Assembly (NCBI GenBank): GCA_047495785.1
Contig: JBLDXI010000064.1
Coordinates: 744,001 to 808,000 of the forward strand
Origin: Lepidodermella squamata
Taxonomy: Eukaryota > Gastrotricha
Reading direction: 5' to 3'
DNA: 64,000 nucleotides
The notes beneath the pieces are model-generated. The model was given only the letters and a program-made list of their open reading frames with translations. It searched no databases and had not been told where the DNA came from. The stretch's first letter is position 1; each line of letters starts with the position of its first letter. Position numbers and translations under genes: made by a program. Below, piece after piece: positions 54,841 through 64,000 of the stretch.

Positions 54841-55242
54841 CGAAAATAACCCCCATAGGTTGTTACAACAACATAGAGCTTGTGAGGAATAGTGTTATGG
54901 AGACCACACTCATGGATAAAGCTGTTAACGCGAAATGGAAAATCAATAATTTGTGGATGAGGCAAAAAATCAGCAAAAAATGGTTATTTACAATTTATCA
55001 CGCCGCCTTTTTCAGCCACTCGCCATTACGCTCATAAAAAATGCCAGTGCCAGGTAGTAGGCGCCAGTTTTCTCCGGTTTGGATGCCGATTTTACCAATT
55101 TTGAACACATTTTCAGAATCCTCAGCTCATTTCCAATCGTACCCATGTAACAAAAGTTTCTAAATAAACGCAAAAAGTTACATTTCCAACTTGGTAAACA
55201 TTCCAGAACAGAAATGTGATTAGTCTGCGTGATTCATTGGTT
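54841..55242. other. 3' flank of ankyrin gene 3
   Basis: No gene seen. Unlike ankyrin genes 1 and 2, I do not see the shared 3' flank here. Confidence 0.35.
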
Positions 55243-56322
55243 TCAACACGTTGACGTCGCTCGACTTGCTCCTCTCGACCTCAGCAAATCGGCCACGTCG
55301 GCTTTCTTTGCGCAAATCGCGCGATCAAGAGCTGTTGTACCTAATGTTGCAGTGACGTCCTTATTTGCACCTCTATCCAGCAACAGTCGAACTACTTCGA
55401 CTTGCCCAAGAAGAGCTGCATACATCAACGCCGTCGAGCCACCGTTATCCTTGGCCTCGATGTCAGCGTTGCGATCCAGCAACAGTCGAACTACTCCGAC
55501 TGTCCCGTTCGAAACCGCCCCGATCAACGACGTCCAGCCAATGTTATCCTTGGCCTCGATGGCAGCGTTGCGATCCAGCAACAGTCGAGCTACTTCGACT
55601 TGCCCATACCTAGCCGCCTGCATCAACGCCGTCCTGCCGAAGCCATCCTTCGCCTCGATGTTAGCTCGGCGATCCAGCAACAGTCGAGCTACTTCGACTT
55701 GCCCATACAAAGCCGCCCACATCAACGCCGTCGAGCCATCATCAGCCTTCGCCTCGACGTCAGCGTTGCGATCCAGCAACAGTCGAGCTACTTCGACTTG
55801 CCCAAACAAAGCCGCATGCATCAACGACCTCCAGCCAATGTTAGTCTTGGCCTCGATGGCAGCGTTGCGATCCAGCAACAGTCGAGCTACTTCGACGCGC
55901 CCATTCTGAGCCGCATTCATCAACGCCGTCGAGCCATCTTTAGCCTTGGCCTCGACGTCAGCGTTGCGATCCAGCAACAGTCGAACTACTTCGACTTGCC
56001 CACTCTCAGCCGCCCACATCAACGCCGTCCTGTCCCTGGAATCTTCCTTTAAATTCACGTCGGCTCCACGATCGACAAACAGCTGAGCGACCTGCATTTG
56101 CTGGTCGGATCGTGTCTGATTGCATGTAAATGTAACACTATGCAGCAGGCTGCCATTAGTCACATGATACCAACCACCACAGTTAATCGCCTCTGGGTTG
56201 CGCCAGTTCGGGTCGAATTTGCCGCCTGTGGATTCGTCGATCTCCGCAACGAGTTGCCGCACCTGCGCCACGTCGGCGGTGTTTCTTGTCACATTCCACA
56301 ACTGCACGTACACCTCGCGGAC
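55243..56322 (-). CDS. ankyrin-repeat protein 3 (last exon, about 359 codons)
   Basis: The acceptor CATTTAG followed by GTCCGCGAGGTG leads into VYVQLWNVT and QVRQLVAEIDESTGGKFDPNW. Nine ankyrin units follow, with RLLLDRNADVEAKA alternating with RLLLDRNAAIEAK, and the end LLRSRGASRATSTC. DNA repeats are so regular (GCGATCCAGCAACAGTCGA in nearly every unit) that antisense frames are also open. The first exon is not found. The 3' flank differs from the other two copies. Probable scaffold protein, cytosolic by lack of signal or membrane segments. Confidence 0.8.
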   Translation of the reverse strand, partial: VREVYVQLWNVTRNTADVAQVRQLVAEIDESTGGKFDPNWRNPEAINCGGWYHVTNGSLLHSVTFTCNQTRSDQQMQVAQLFVDRGADVNLKEDSRDRTALMWAAESGQVEVVRLLLDRNADVEAKAKDGSTALMNAAQNGRVEVARLLLDRNAAIEAKTNIGWRSLMHAALFGQVEVARLLLDRNADVEAKADDGSTALMWAALYGQVEVARLLLDRRANIEAKDGFGRTALMQAARYGQVEVARLLLDRNAAIEAKDNIGWTSLIGAVSNGTVGVVRLLLDRNADIEAKDNGGSTALMYAALLGQVEVVRLLLDRGANKDVTATLGTTALDRAICAKKADVADLLRSRGASRATSTC

Positions 56323-57133
56323 CTAAATGTAACAAAGAACAAAAAGAAATTGTAATCCCTATAGAGCCTGGCTATTTGAGAAATCCTAAAGCTGAAGGCG
56401 CACTATTTCTTTGCAGGCAAGCAAAGAAGTAACTATAACTAACGACATTATAGGTTCGATTTGGAAGAGAAGGAAGGTTCTGGCACAAAACAACAATAAC
56501 ATATCGTTAGGGACGTTGAATAACCCGGATTTAGGCTTGTTTACTTCCGTTTCAAGGTCATGGGTGACAAGTAAGAAGCGGCTTTTTAACCTTTCAGTTC
56601 CTATTCTCGGCCGGTCCGGCCATTTTTGTTTTCAAGTTGATAATTTTTTATGTTTACCGAGACGTGTGATCTTGAGCAGCTGTGACTTTTACTAAAATTT
56701 TGTGCGGAATCCGAATATGAAGTTTGTTTTGACATATCTGTCACCGTTGAGGAGTGGCAAGCGATTTGTCAAAGGGTGGTAAACGTCAAATTTTCAAAAT
56801 GGCGTAACATCATTATTTCTTTGAGTATTAAGGTTGATAAGTCAACTTATTTTGACATATTTAGCAGTCATTAGCAGCATAGCAGCATAGCATTTTCTTT
56901 ATTTTATCTTTTCCTTCATTAATTGATCAACAATAACATAACAATAACAATTGAGTTCAAGTACAGAAACGAAGAAACAAAAATGAGAAGGAAAAATGAT
57001 AAAATAAAATTCACTCCGGTGTACCCAATTTGCCGGGCGTGATGTAAATTTTGTTCACGCCAAGCGAACCGAGTGTCGGAGGAGGACCGGTAGCAAGCTA
57101 CCTATCCTGATCGTCCACCTCGAAAATTCATCC
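56323..57133. other. 5' side of ankyrin gene 3 and LINE 3' tail
   Basis: No exon found near the ankyrin gene. The end (about 56870-57010) on the minus strand carries GTTATTGTTATGTTATTG and repeated GCTATGCTGCTA words, in keeping with the simple-repeat 3' tail of the RTE-like LINE that follows. Confidence 0.45.
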
Positions 57134-57853
57134 TTAATCTGATATTTCAATTTTACCCAAATAACTATGAATTTTTTCTCTCCAAGTAGTTCTATCCTGG
57201 GCCAGGGCGTCGGCCTCCTCAAAACTGTTAATCCCTATTTTGTTCAGATGTTTTTTGATGCAATCAATCCACCTTAATTTTGGTCGCCCTCGAGGTCTAC
57301 TCCAAGTGTCATCCGGCGGCTGCCAGTACCGCATCTGGCTTGCCAGCCTTACGGGGTCCATGCGAGCGACGTGCCCGTACCAGCGAAGTTGCCGCCTAGC
57401 AATTTTGAATGTAAATTGTTCTGAACCACACAAATTTCTAATGACCTCATTGCGAATCCTGTCCCTAAGTGTTACTCCGCATATCTTACGCAAATAACGC
57501 ATATAGCCTACGTCGAGTCGCCTCGCATCCTCAGAAGTTATAGTCCAACTTTCGCTGCCATGCATGATAGTCGCATCCACAACGCCCTTTAAACATTTCA
57601 TTTTTTCTTTAGTCGGGACAGATCGATTGCCAAAAATATATTTCCGCATAGCGCCAAACGCTTTGTTGCCTTTTTCTAAACGAGTCCTTACATCAGCCTC
57701 ATTTACCCTCATAAATTTAGTTTTTGGAACATTAATTTTCAAGCCCAAGTGTCCACATGCTTCAACAAAAATATCAATAATTAGCTGCATTTCCCCCCAA
57801 TCCTGCGATAATAAAGCAGTATCATCCGCGAATGCTAGTAACATTGAAGAAAC

Positions 57854-59120
57854 CTTTTTTCGGCAGAAAAGTACTTTTTTCCGCAGAAAATTTCTCTTTT
57901 CGGCAGAGAGTACTCTTTTCGGCAGAGAATACTTTTTTCAGCAGAAAATTCTACTCTTTTCCGCAGGAAATTTTTGTTTGTCGATTAAAATTAAATTTTT
58001 TTACCATAATGATCACCGTTCATTCCTGAGTCGTCCTATGTGTTCATTTCGATGCTATCACCAAAGGAAATCCAGGCGAAAGCTACGCGTCGGCTGGCGA
58101 TGAACTTCAAATCGTTTGGCCACTTTTACTACAGCCTGTCGAACATTTACCTCGTCAACTTCTCGGCGCATGCGGCTTGCACGTGCATCTTGGGGTCGAA
58201 GAAAACAATCTGCGTCCACCAAGTCATGGTTCGCCATTTGGCCAAGTTTCCGGACAGTGAAGTACCGAAGCACTGTCGTGTTAGCAGCCTGGGTGGTGTA
58301 ACCGGAGGTCGACCCAGGAAGATGTCGAAAGCACTCAACTTCGATCTGAAGGACCGTCCGAAGAGACCTATCCGGCAATCAGCTTTGAAAGCAAAAGAAA
58401 ACACATTCGATGACGATGAAGATGATACTCCGATTCGCTCCAAACGAAAAGCGCCAGCAAGAATAATCGAATCTGACAACGAAGAAAATCTTGAACCGAA
58501 TTCAGAGTCGAAGTCATCTGAAGAGAGTGTTGAAGTCGCCTTCCCTCGAAATGGCGAGAAGTTCGATCGCTATACAGTTGTCGACGTTCAAGGGGACGGA
58601 AATTGCGTTTACCGATCGTTTGCCCATCTTTTGAACGGTTCAGAGGAAGACCACTTGGAGTTTCGCAACAAAACAGTGACTTGGTTGATGGACAACGAGG
58701 AATCAACGGAGCCATTTGTTGCTAGGCTGTATAAGAAGGATGCGAAACGCACATTTGACTTGCACGATTTCACGAAGTCGACCACAGCAAACTTGAAATA
58801 TCCCCGATCAAAAGCTCTTCAGTTGGTCGCAAACGACAATACCACGTCTTTTACACGGGTGTTCACTATATGGCTTTGAGTCGCTAATTATTCGTGTCGT
58901 GACGTCGAAATAATGAACATGACAAAATAAACACATAGGACGACTCAGGAATGAACGGTGATCATTATGGTAAAAAAAATTTAATTTTAATCGACAAACA
59001 AAAATTTTCTGCGGAAAAGAGTAGAATTTTCTGCTGAAAAAAGTATTCTCTGCCGAAAAGAGTACTCTCTGCCGAAAAGAGAAATTTTCTGCGGAAAAAG
59101 TACTTTTCTGCCGAAAAAAG
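57854..59120. mobile_element. MULE-like element with about 196-bp inverted ends
   Basis: Left arm 57854-58049 and right arm 58924-59120 are almost perfect inverted copies. The outer 110 bp of each arm are built from about six units of roughly 20 bp with CTTTTTTCGGCAGA / CTTTTCCGCAGAAA. Long inverted ends and a SWIM finger protein inside point to a Mutator-like element. I could not find the 8-10 bp duplication expected for that group; the LINE may have been altered on one side. Confidence 0.75.
58052..58879 (+). CDS. SWIM zinc finger plus truncated OTU protein, 275 aa
   Basis: The ATG at 58052 starts just inside the left inverted arm. Near residues 45-62 is CTCILGSKKTICVH, a C-x-C-x8-C-x-H SWIM finger, as found after the catalytic core of MULE transposases. 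An acidic, Ser-rich linker follows. Near residue 170 begins an OTU cysteine-protease motif (VVDVQGDGNCVYRSF) with the catalytic Cys, followed by about 90 residues of OTU-like sequence. The closing His region is not seen, so deubiquitinase activity is doubtful. The DDE transposase core is entirely missing; the element appears to be an internally deleted derivative that kept the C-terminal part. The frame is still open over 828 bp. Confidence 0.75.
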   Translation: MLSPKEIQAKATRRLAMNFKSFGHFYYSLSNIYLVNFSAHAACTCILGSKKTICVHQVMVRHLAKFPDSEVPKHCRVSSLGGVTGGRPRKMSKALNFDLKDRPKRPIRQSALKAKENTFDDDEDDTPIRSKRKAPARIIESDNEENLEPNSESKSSEESVEVAFPRNGEKFDRYTVVDVQGDGNCVYRSFAHLLNGSEEDHLEFRNKTVTWLMDNEESTEPFVARLYKKDAKRTFDLHDFTKSTTANLKYPRSKALQLVANDNTTSFTRVFTIWL

Positions 59121-60630
59121 TATGCCTTTAACTTCGTCGGTTAAAGGCATACCTGTCTTTTCTAATTTTACTCTCTTGCAGACTACATTAAATACCGCTA
59201 TAAATAACAGGGGCGACAATGGGCAGCCTTGTCTCAGTCCCTTGGTCACCCGGAAGGGTTTCGCGCTTACGCCATTTACTCGGACAGTAGCAATGCTATC
59301 CCTGTATAATGCCTTGATGTTATCTATAAGATCGCGAGAAACCCCTAGGTCTTCGAGCGCTTTCCACACTTGTTCGCGGTCGACAAAATCATAAGCTTTT
59401 TCCAGGTCCATAAATGTAATAAAAATACTCCTGTTGAATTCAATAATTTTTTCCATGATTTGCCTTAATATAAAAGTACAATCACCCGTTCCCTTATTTT
59501 GCATAAAACCATGTTGAAATTCTTCTAATTTTATATTTATTTCATCCCGAAGCCGCTTTTCAAGAATTCGCGCGTAACATTTTGCAATGATACTAATTAG
59601 ACTTATGCCGCGGTAATTATTGCACATATTTTAATCTCCTTTTTTGGCACTGGGATCAGAATTAAATTCAGAAAATCATCAGGAACGCGTTTTTCAGCCC
59701 ATATTTTATTGAAGAGAAACTCTAGCCATTCAATTTTCGAATTTTGTAGCGCATTAAGCATTTCTAATCTAATTTCATCGAGACCGGGTGATTTTCTTAA
59801 TTTTTCCTTTGAAATTGCGAGCTGAATCTCGTCGCGTGTTATCGGTTTCATGACGCGCGTTTCACATTTACTAGTAAATTCTAAATTTTCATTCAATTTA
59901 TTTATTTCCCCAGCTAATATTTCCACCCCATCTACAACTCCCATAAAATAACGTCTCCATCTGTCTGCTACTTGAATTTTGTCTGATAAAATTCTCCCAT
60001 TTTCGTGTTCGATTACAATTTTATAGTCGTGCTTGTCCGACCCTTTAGTTAGAGAAGCTATTAGATGCCAAAAGAACGACTTTGCTTCCTGAGGCTTATC
60101 TCTGAGCGCGTAGAACTTATTTCCAAGTTCCTTTTTGACTTCGTCCTTAGCCTGTCTTATAACCTTCTTTTCGCTGTTGCGCTCCTCAACGTAATCGTCC
60201 CACAGTTTATTCAAATCTGCGCTAGTAGCAACGCCGAGTTCATCTAACCGTTTCCTTTCCTTCGCGAATAGTTTAAATTTCCGCTTTTTTGCCGCTGCTT
60301 TTCTCCTAGTTTTATTGCCCCACCACCTAGTTCGCTTACCATTTTTCCTAACTCGTTTTTTCCCGCAGATTTTTGCACTTTCCGCCTCCAGCGTCTTCAG
60401 TTTTAGCCACACATCCTCAGCTGAAGTTGTCCTATCTACGTCACTTAATTTCTGGTCCATCACCTGCTTCAATTTATTAGAAAAAGTTGGCTGTTCTAGC
60501 CGCTCATGAGCCGTGCGCCATGTCTCTTCAACTATATCTTCAACTTGTCATTTTTGCGGTCTAGATCGAATCTCATCCGTACACATAATAACAAATGATC
60601 AGGGCCCAAACAAGCATCTGGTCCATCTGG

Positions 60631-61704
60631 TCCATCTGGTCCAAACAAGCCCAAACAAGCATCTGCTATCGTTTCGCAGGCGAAAACGTTTTTTCTTAAG
60701 TATTGTCGCCCAAGTCCGAAAGCGACCACATCGCGCTCTGGTCGACCAGGATGCGACGGGCCTACAATCTCTCCTATCAAACACCAATGTCGGGCTTCGG
60801 CTCGTAGGTGTCGACCGAGGTACGGTGGGCTCCAAATCGAGGACAGTGGACGCGCGCGCGCGCATTGTCCCGCCGTGCTCTAGCTCACGCGCGCTCTAGC
60901 TGATTTAATTTGATTTGCCGCCTAAATCACGGGCATCCTTCAATCAATCAAGATGAATCGTTGTCCCACTTGTACGTTGTCCCACATGTAAATCAAATCA
61001 AATCATGGAATAGGGAACCTTGAGACCGCTTTTTCCACGTTGAACTGCTTACCACAGTGATGCGCAAACTCTTGAGGCTTGTGCAGTCGGCGATTTGGTA
61101 TAATAGCTCTGGTTGAGTAAACCATAGATCTAGGCGCCTTAATTTCATGGGGCAATTTTTGCACTTGTACAATTATTTCAGCAGTGTGGCCGGTTAGGGA
61201 CATTTCCGGCCGCCAATATTGTCGGTAATTAAAAAAGTTTGCGCTTCAACTGCGTTCAACTAGCTGAATCACATCACGCCATTCTTCTGTTGCTGATACA
61301 ATGTTCTCTCGACGCTTGAATTCGTGTTTAGGTTTTCAGCTATTTCACAGGAGACTATTGGCGATGCTCGCGTTAATATGAATCAGAAATTCACTGCAAT
61401 TTTTAGGACTCAGTTTTACACGTTTTACACGTGCGCACGGGCGGAAGTTTAAAAGCCGCAGGAAAAAATCATAACATTTCAAAGAAATTTATAGACAAGC
61501 CTGCCATTTTTACACTATTTTCAGCTCGAATTGTTAAGAAATACCGTTAGCTAAAGCTGGCTTTGCTCGCATATTCAGTAATTTAGTTTTTAATTCAGCT
61601 GGCAAGTTGACTACTGGAAAATTCCATAGTTTAAGAGTTTCCATCACTGATAGCAATTGCAAAAGTGCTAGAGAATAAAGAAAATGTTATGTTATGTGTT
61701 ATGA
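60631..61704. other. spacer with tandem words and a dispersed repeat
   Basis: 60606-60665 repeats CATCTGGTCCATCTGGTCCA and CCAAACAAGC. 60905-61022 is the second copy of the repeat at 41891-42003. No gene is supported. Confidence 0.45.
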
Positions 61705-61706
61705 TA

Positions 61707-63364
61707 CAGGGTGTTTCAGAACTTGCGCAATAGAATAACCTGCGGCAAATGGTTGCCTTGGTATCCAGAGTAAACGTTCGCGCGCTGCGCATACATTCCG
61801 CGCACATATGTTTATATTCATGCATAGTATAAGGCGCGGCTAGCGCAAACGGTAATGCGTGTAATGCGTATATGCTATGTAGTTGGCGTTATACGTCCCA
61901 TATGGCGTGCAAGCGGTATGCGCGCATTATAACATGCGCAAATCGAACTCGTATATACCGTTACGCTGCTGCAGTAATGGGGATATCGCTAGGAAATAAG
62001 ACTTGCTCTTGCAAAATATCTGGAAATTAGCCGATTTCTCAATGAAGAAACCTCCAACAGGACAGGCTATGAATAAATTTCGAGTTTTCAATACCATTAT
62101 CATGAACATTATTCCAGATAATACGATTTTTACGCCGTTGCTGTTGTTTTATTCCTTGAATTTGATTTCACGTTCATTCACTTTTGAAAAGAGCAGTAAC
62201 AATTAAGAAGAACTGAGAAAAGTCGTGAGAAAAGGTAATGTTGCAACGCTCTGATTGAGTTTAAAAATTTCTGTGAACAGAAAATTTGAAAGCAAAAGCT
62301 TGTACGCTTCCACGGGAAAATGTCGTTTAACACTTGCAGAAGAATGGACGCAAAAACATTGACGTTACCTTAAACAGCCTCTCATCGACGAATTTTGTGA
62401 CATTTGACATGCGATTCCTTGCGAACACTGTGGATAGACTTTCGGCGCGACCAACCAGCCTGGTAGACCAGCTCTTGGGCTTTCCAACGATATCAAGAAA
62501 TCGAAAATCCATCCACGGGATCTCGAATGGGAGGGTCGCAAAGATGACCCGTTTGCGGCTGAAAACGGCGCAACTACGACGAATTTAGTGACATTTGACA
62601 TGCCATTCCTTACGAACCCGATGGATAGACTTTTTGCGCGACCAACCAGCCTTGTAGACCGGGTCCTTAGCTATCTCACGATACGAATAAATGCAATTGC
62701 TACCCATGGTTCTTTGGAGATGCAGTAAATTCGTAGACATTTCGAATAGTTATCCACGAAATTGAATTGCTGCGTTAGGTCGACGTAATGAACTGCAAAC
62801 CTTGATTATTTGTCTTTGTTCGATGTAGAACATTTGCAAGTGGTTTAAACTACATCATTTTTTATCAACTTGTGTAGTCGGGGCCTTGTATTCATGCAAC
62901 GTGAAAGAAATTCTGATGCAAAGGCAGGAGACTAATTAACCAACGATTTTTCGACAAATTCAACATCAAGTAAAATCAGAATTTTCTCAGAAATAATCAG
63001 TTTCTGAAATATCCAGCCACAGATATTGAGAAATTGTTTCTAAACCTCTCGCTTCAGAGTCCAATCAATCAGCATGTTTCAGGAAAACATGACATCATCC
63101 TCGAAATAAAAAAGATATTCAATGTAACTCGGCTCAAATTTATCGAGGCTCGAAACTCGAAAGTTTCCGCCAGAAAATAACTACGGCAGTGCTATTATGT
63201 ATGCTGTACATTTATGTATTACGCATATTTTATACGCAGACTACAGTATTGTGTAGTACATCTATAGGTAAAATAGTATACGCGTATAATTGTATAGGCG
63301 CATAACAATGCGCGCCCATTTGCCGCATGCTATTCATATAGTGCGCGAGTTCTGAAACACCCTG
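61707..63364. mobile_element. TA-flanked non-autonomous element, copy 2 (1658 bp, inverted)
   Basis: Ends CAGGGTGTTTCAGAACT and reverse complement, with TA at 61705-61706 and 63365-63366. Internal sequence matches copy 1 at 51527-53307 in reverse orientation, including the duplicated GGTTGGTCGCGC segment. It is about 120 bp shorter. Confidence 0.85.
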
Positions 63365-63796
63365 TAGCTCTTGGATCCGTGAGCTCACCCTGAAAATATG
63401 ACCCAGGCACTTTTCTGACGGGGGTCTGACAGAGCCTCTTCTTAGTGTTCATGGGAATCACGTTGATCAAGTTGGCCACCACGAAACACACTTCTGCGTA
63501 AATAAATATACATACTGCATAATGTACATATATCCTTGCGCTTTTGTAGCACCTTACGAAGAAGAAATTTGACAGCGAAAAAATCTTGATAAGTGAGCAG
63601 AGCGGGCTACAATTTCTGGTTTTGTTGCTGAATTTTTACAGCTGAGGATAGCCTAAAGATTAATTCAAATCAAATAATTTTCACGACTTTGCGGTTGGAA
63701 CAGGAATAGATGCTTCACGGGGTTCATAAAACCGGAGCTATTTGCCACAATCATTTCGGAAACTCGAATATGCAAATGAAGCTAAGTGCGAAGAGA
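63365..63796. other. spacer with a dispersed repeat
   Basis: 63705-63797 is the second copy of the repeat at 42918-43005. No gene is seen up to the LINE-like frame at the window end. Confidence 0.4.
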
Positions 63797-64000
63797 CGTC
63801 ATCTCGGTACTGGAGTCGAAGCAAGCCAAGAAAGAAAAAGAAAAGGCGGATCATATGGTGGAAAAAATCCTTAACCAGGATCTGTTGGAAATCTCTGGCA
63901 TCCCAGAAACCAACTGGCGAGAAGAGGTGCGAAAACTTATCCCGCAAGAAATCACGAGCTGGATGATAAAAGAAAGAAAAGCGGACGGTACGATCATTAT
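63797..64000 (+). pseudogene. partial LINE ORF1-like frame running off the window
   Basis: The frame from about 63797 reads a lysine-rich helix (VLESKQAKKEKEKADHMVE) followed by LLEISGIPETNWREEVRKLI. The helix-then-LEISGIPE order resembles ORF1 of LINE elements, where a coiled coil precedes an RNA-binding domain. It is open to the last base, so length and integrity are unknown. No start was identified. Confidence 0.4.

Larger units (their letters stand above)
57134..60630 (-). pseudogene. RTE-like LINE, broken by frameshifts and a MULE-like insertion
   Basis: On the minus strand: an endonuclease end (GPDHLLLCVRMRFDLD, about 60600-60535), a linker and start of polymerase (60510-59603, KSPGLDEIRLEMLNAL), a frameshift, then CNNYRGISLISIIAKCYARI, QHGFMQNKGTGDC, FMDLEKAYDFVDRE and GLRQGCPLSPLLF (59627-59121). 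After the insertion: LLAFADDTALLSQ (catalytic DD), GLKINVPKTKFM, then a deletion of about 40 residues compared with the copy at 27 kb, and LRWYGHVARMDPVRL, RGRPKLRWIDCIKK to a stop at 57134. The motif order and spacing are those of RTE-type LINEs. Inactive. Confidence 0.8.

Noticed and set aside
55229-56052. Long + strand open frames opposite ankyrin gene 3 (and likewise at 36752-37420)
   Set aside because: They arise from the 99-bp repeat period and codon bias of the minus-strand gene. The proteins are Ser/Arg-rich repeats without their own family, splice or start evidence.
57840-59135. 8-10 bp target duplication around the MULE-like element
   Set aside because: I compared both flanks and found none. 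A nearby hairpin (GTATGCCTTTAAC and its complement, 59120-59152) belongs to the LINE side and does not recur on the other side.

Overview
The window is eukaryotic, almost certainly from an invertebrate animal. Genes are split by introns of about 50-60 nt with GT..AG ends. A tRNA cluster shows eukaryote-type tRNA bodies, and several transposable-element classes occur with recognisable target-site duplications. Protein families are animal-like: seven-transmembrane receptors, secreted trypsin-sushi proteins and ankyrin-repeat proteins. I cannot name the species. Nothing looks bacterial, and there are no operons in the bacterial sense.

Region 1 (about 1-21.5 kb) is a tandem array of one receptor family, all on the + strand. 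Eight copies look intact (7TM-A, B, C, E, F, G, H and I). Each has three coding exons with a phase-0 intron after TM3 and a phase-2 intron after TM5. Three more copies are broken (D, J, K) and one is a faint remnant (13.4 kb). Four sequence subfamilies are interleaved: A/C/D, B/F/G, E/H/J and I/K. More debris of the family lies at 30.3, 31.4, 46.2, 46.7 and 48.0 kb. One fragment (46.7 kb) has lost an intron exactly at the splice junction. The family has a rhodopsin-like layout (Cys at TM3, Cys in the second outer loop, E-R-R at the TM3 end), but I cannot match it to a named receptor class. A chemoreceptor-type expansion is the natural inference.

Region 2 (21.9-63.8 kb) mixes isolated genes with mobile DNA. 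Three ankyrin-repeat genes (21.9-23.0, 36.8-37.8, 55.2-56.3 kb, all minus strand) are paralogs whose first exon I could not find. Two secreted trypsin-sushi paralogs (27.8-30.0 and 43.1-45.0 kb, minus strand) share exon structure. One seems cut short next to a LINE fragment, and the other carries a 1-nt frameshift in its second sushi exon. A tRNA cluster (32.5-33.75 kb) sits between inverted repeat arms and holds clean Phe, Pro, Glu and Ala tRNAs, a Lys-like tRNA with an Arg anticodon, and several tRNA relics.

Mobile DNA includes RTE-like LINE pieces (25.5-27.7, 57.1-60.6 kb), a second LINE family with a recurring 3' tail (35.3, 48.6-50.8, 50.9-54.6 kb), a TA-flanked mariner-like non-autonomous element in two inverted copies (51.5 and 61.7 kb), a Harbinger-like element with TAA duplications (45.2-46.1 kb), a 176-bp MITE with a 10-bp duplication inside an RTE reading frame (25.6 kb), a TA-flanked foldback (23.8 kb), a decayed two-gene DNA transposon (38.5-41.8 kb), and a MULE-like element with about 196-bp inverted ends that keeps only a SWIM zinc finger joined to a truncated OTU domain (57.85-59.12 kb). 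Several insertions are nested, so their order can be read directly.
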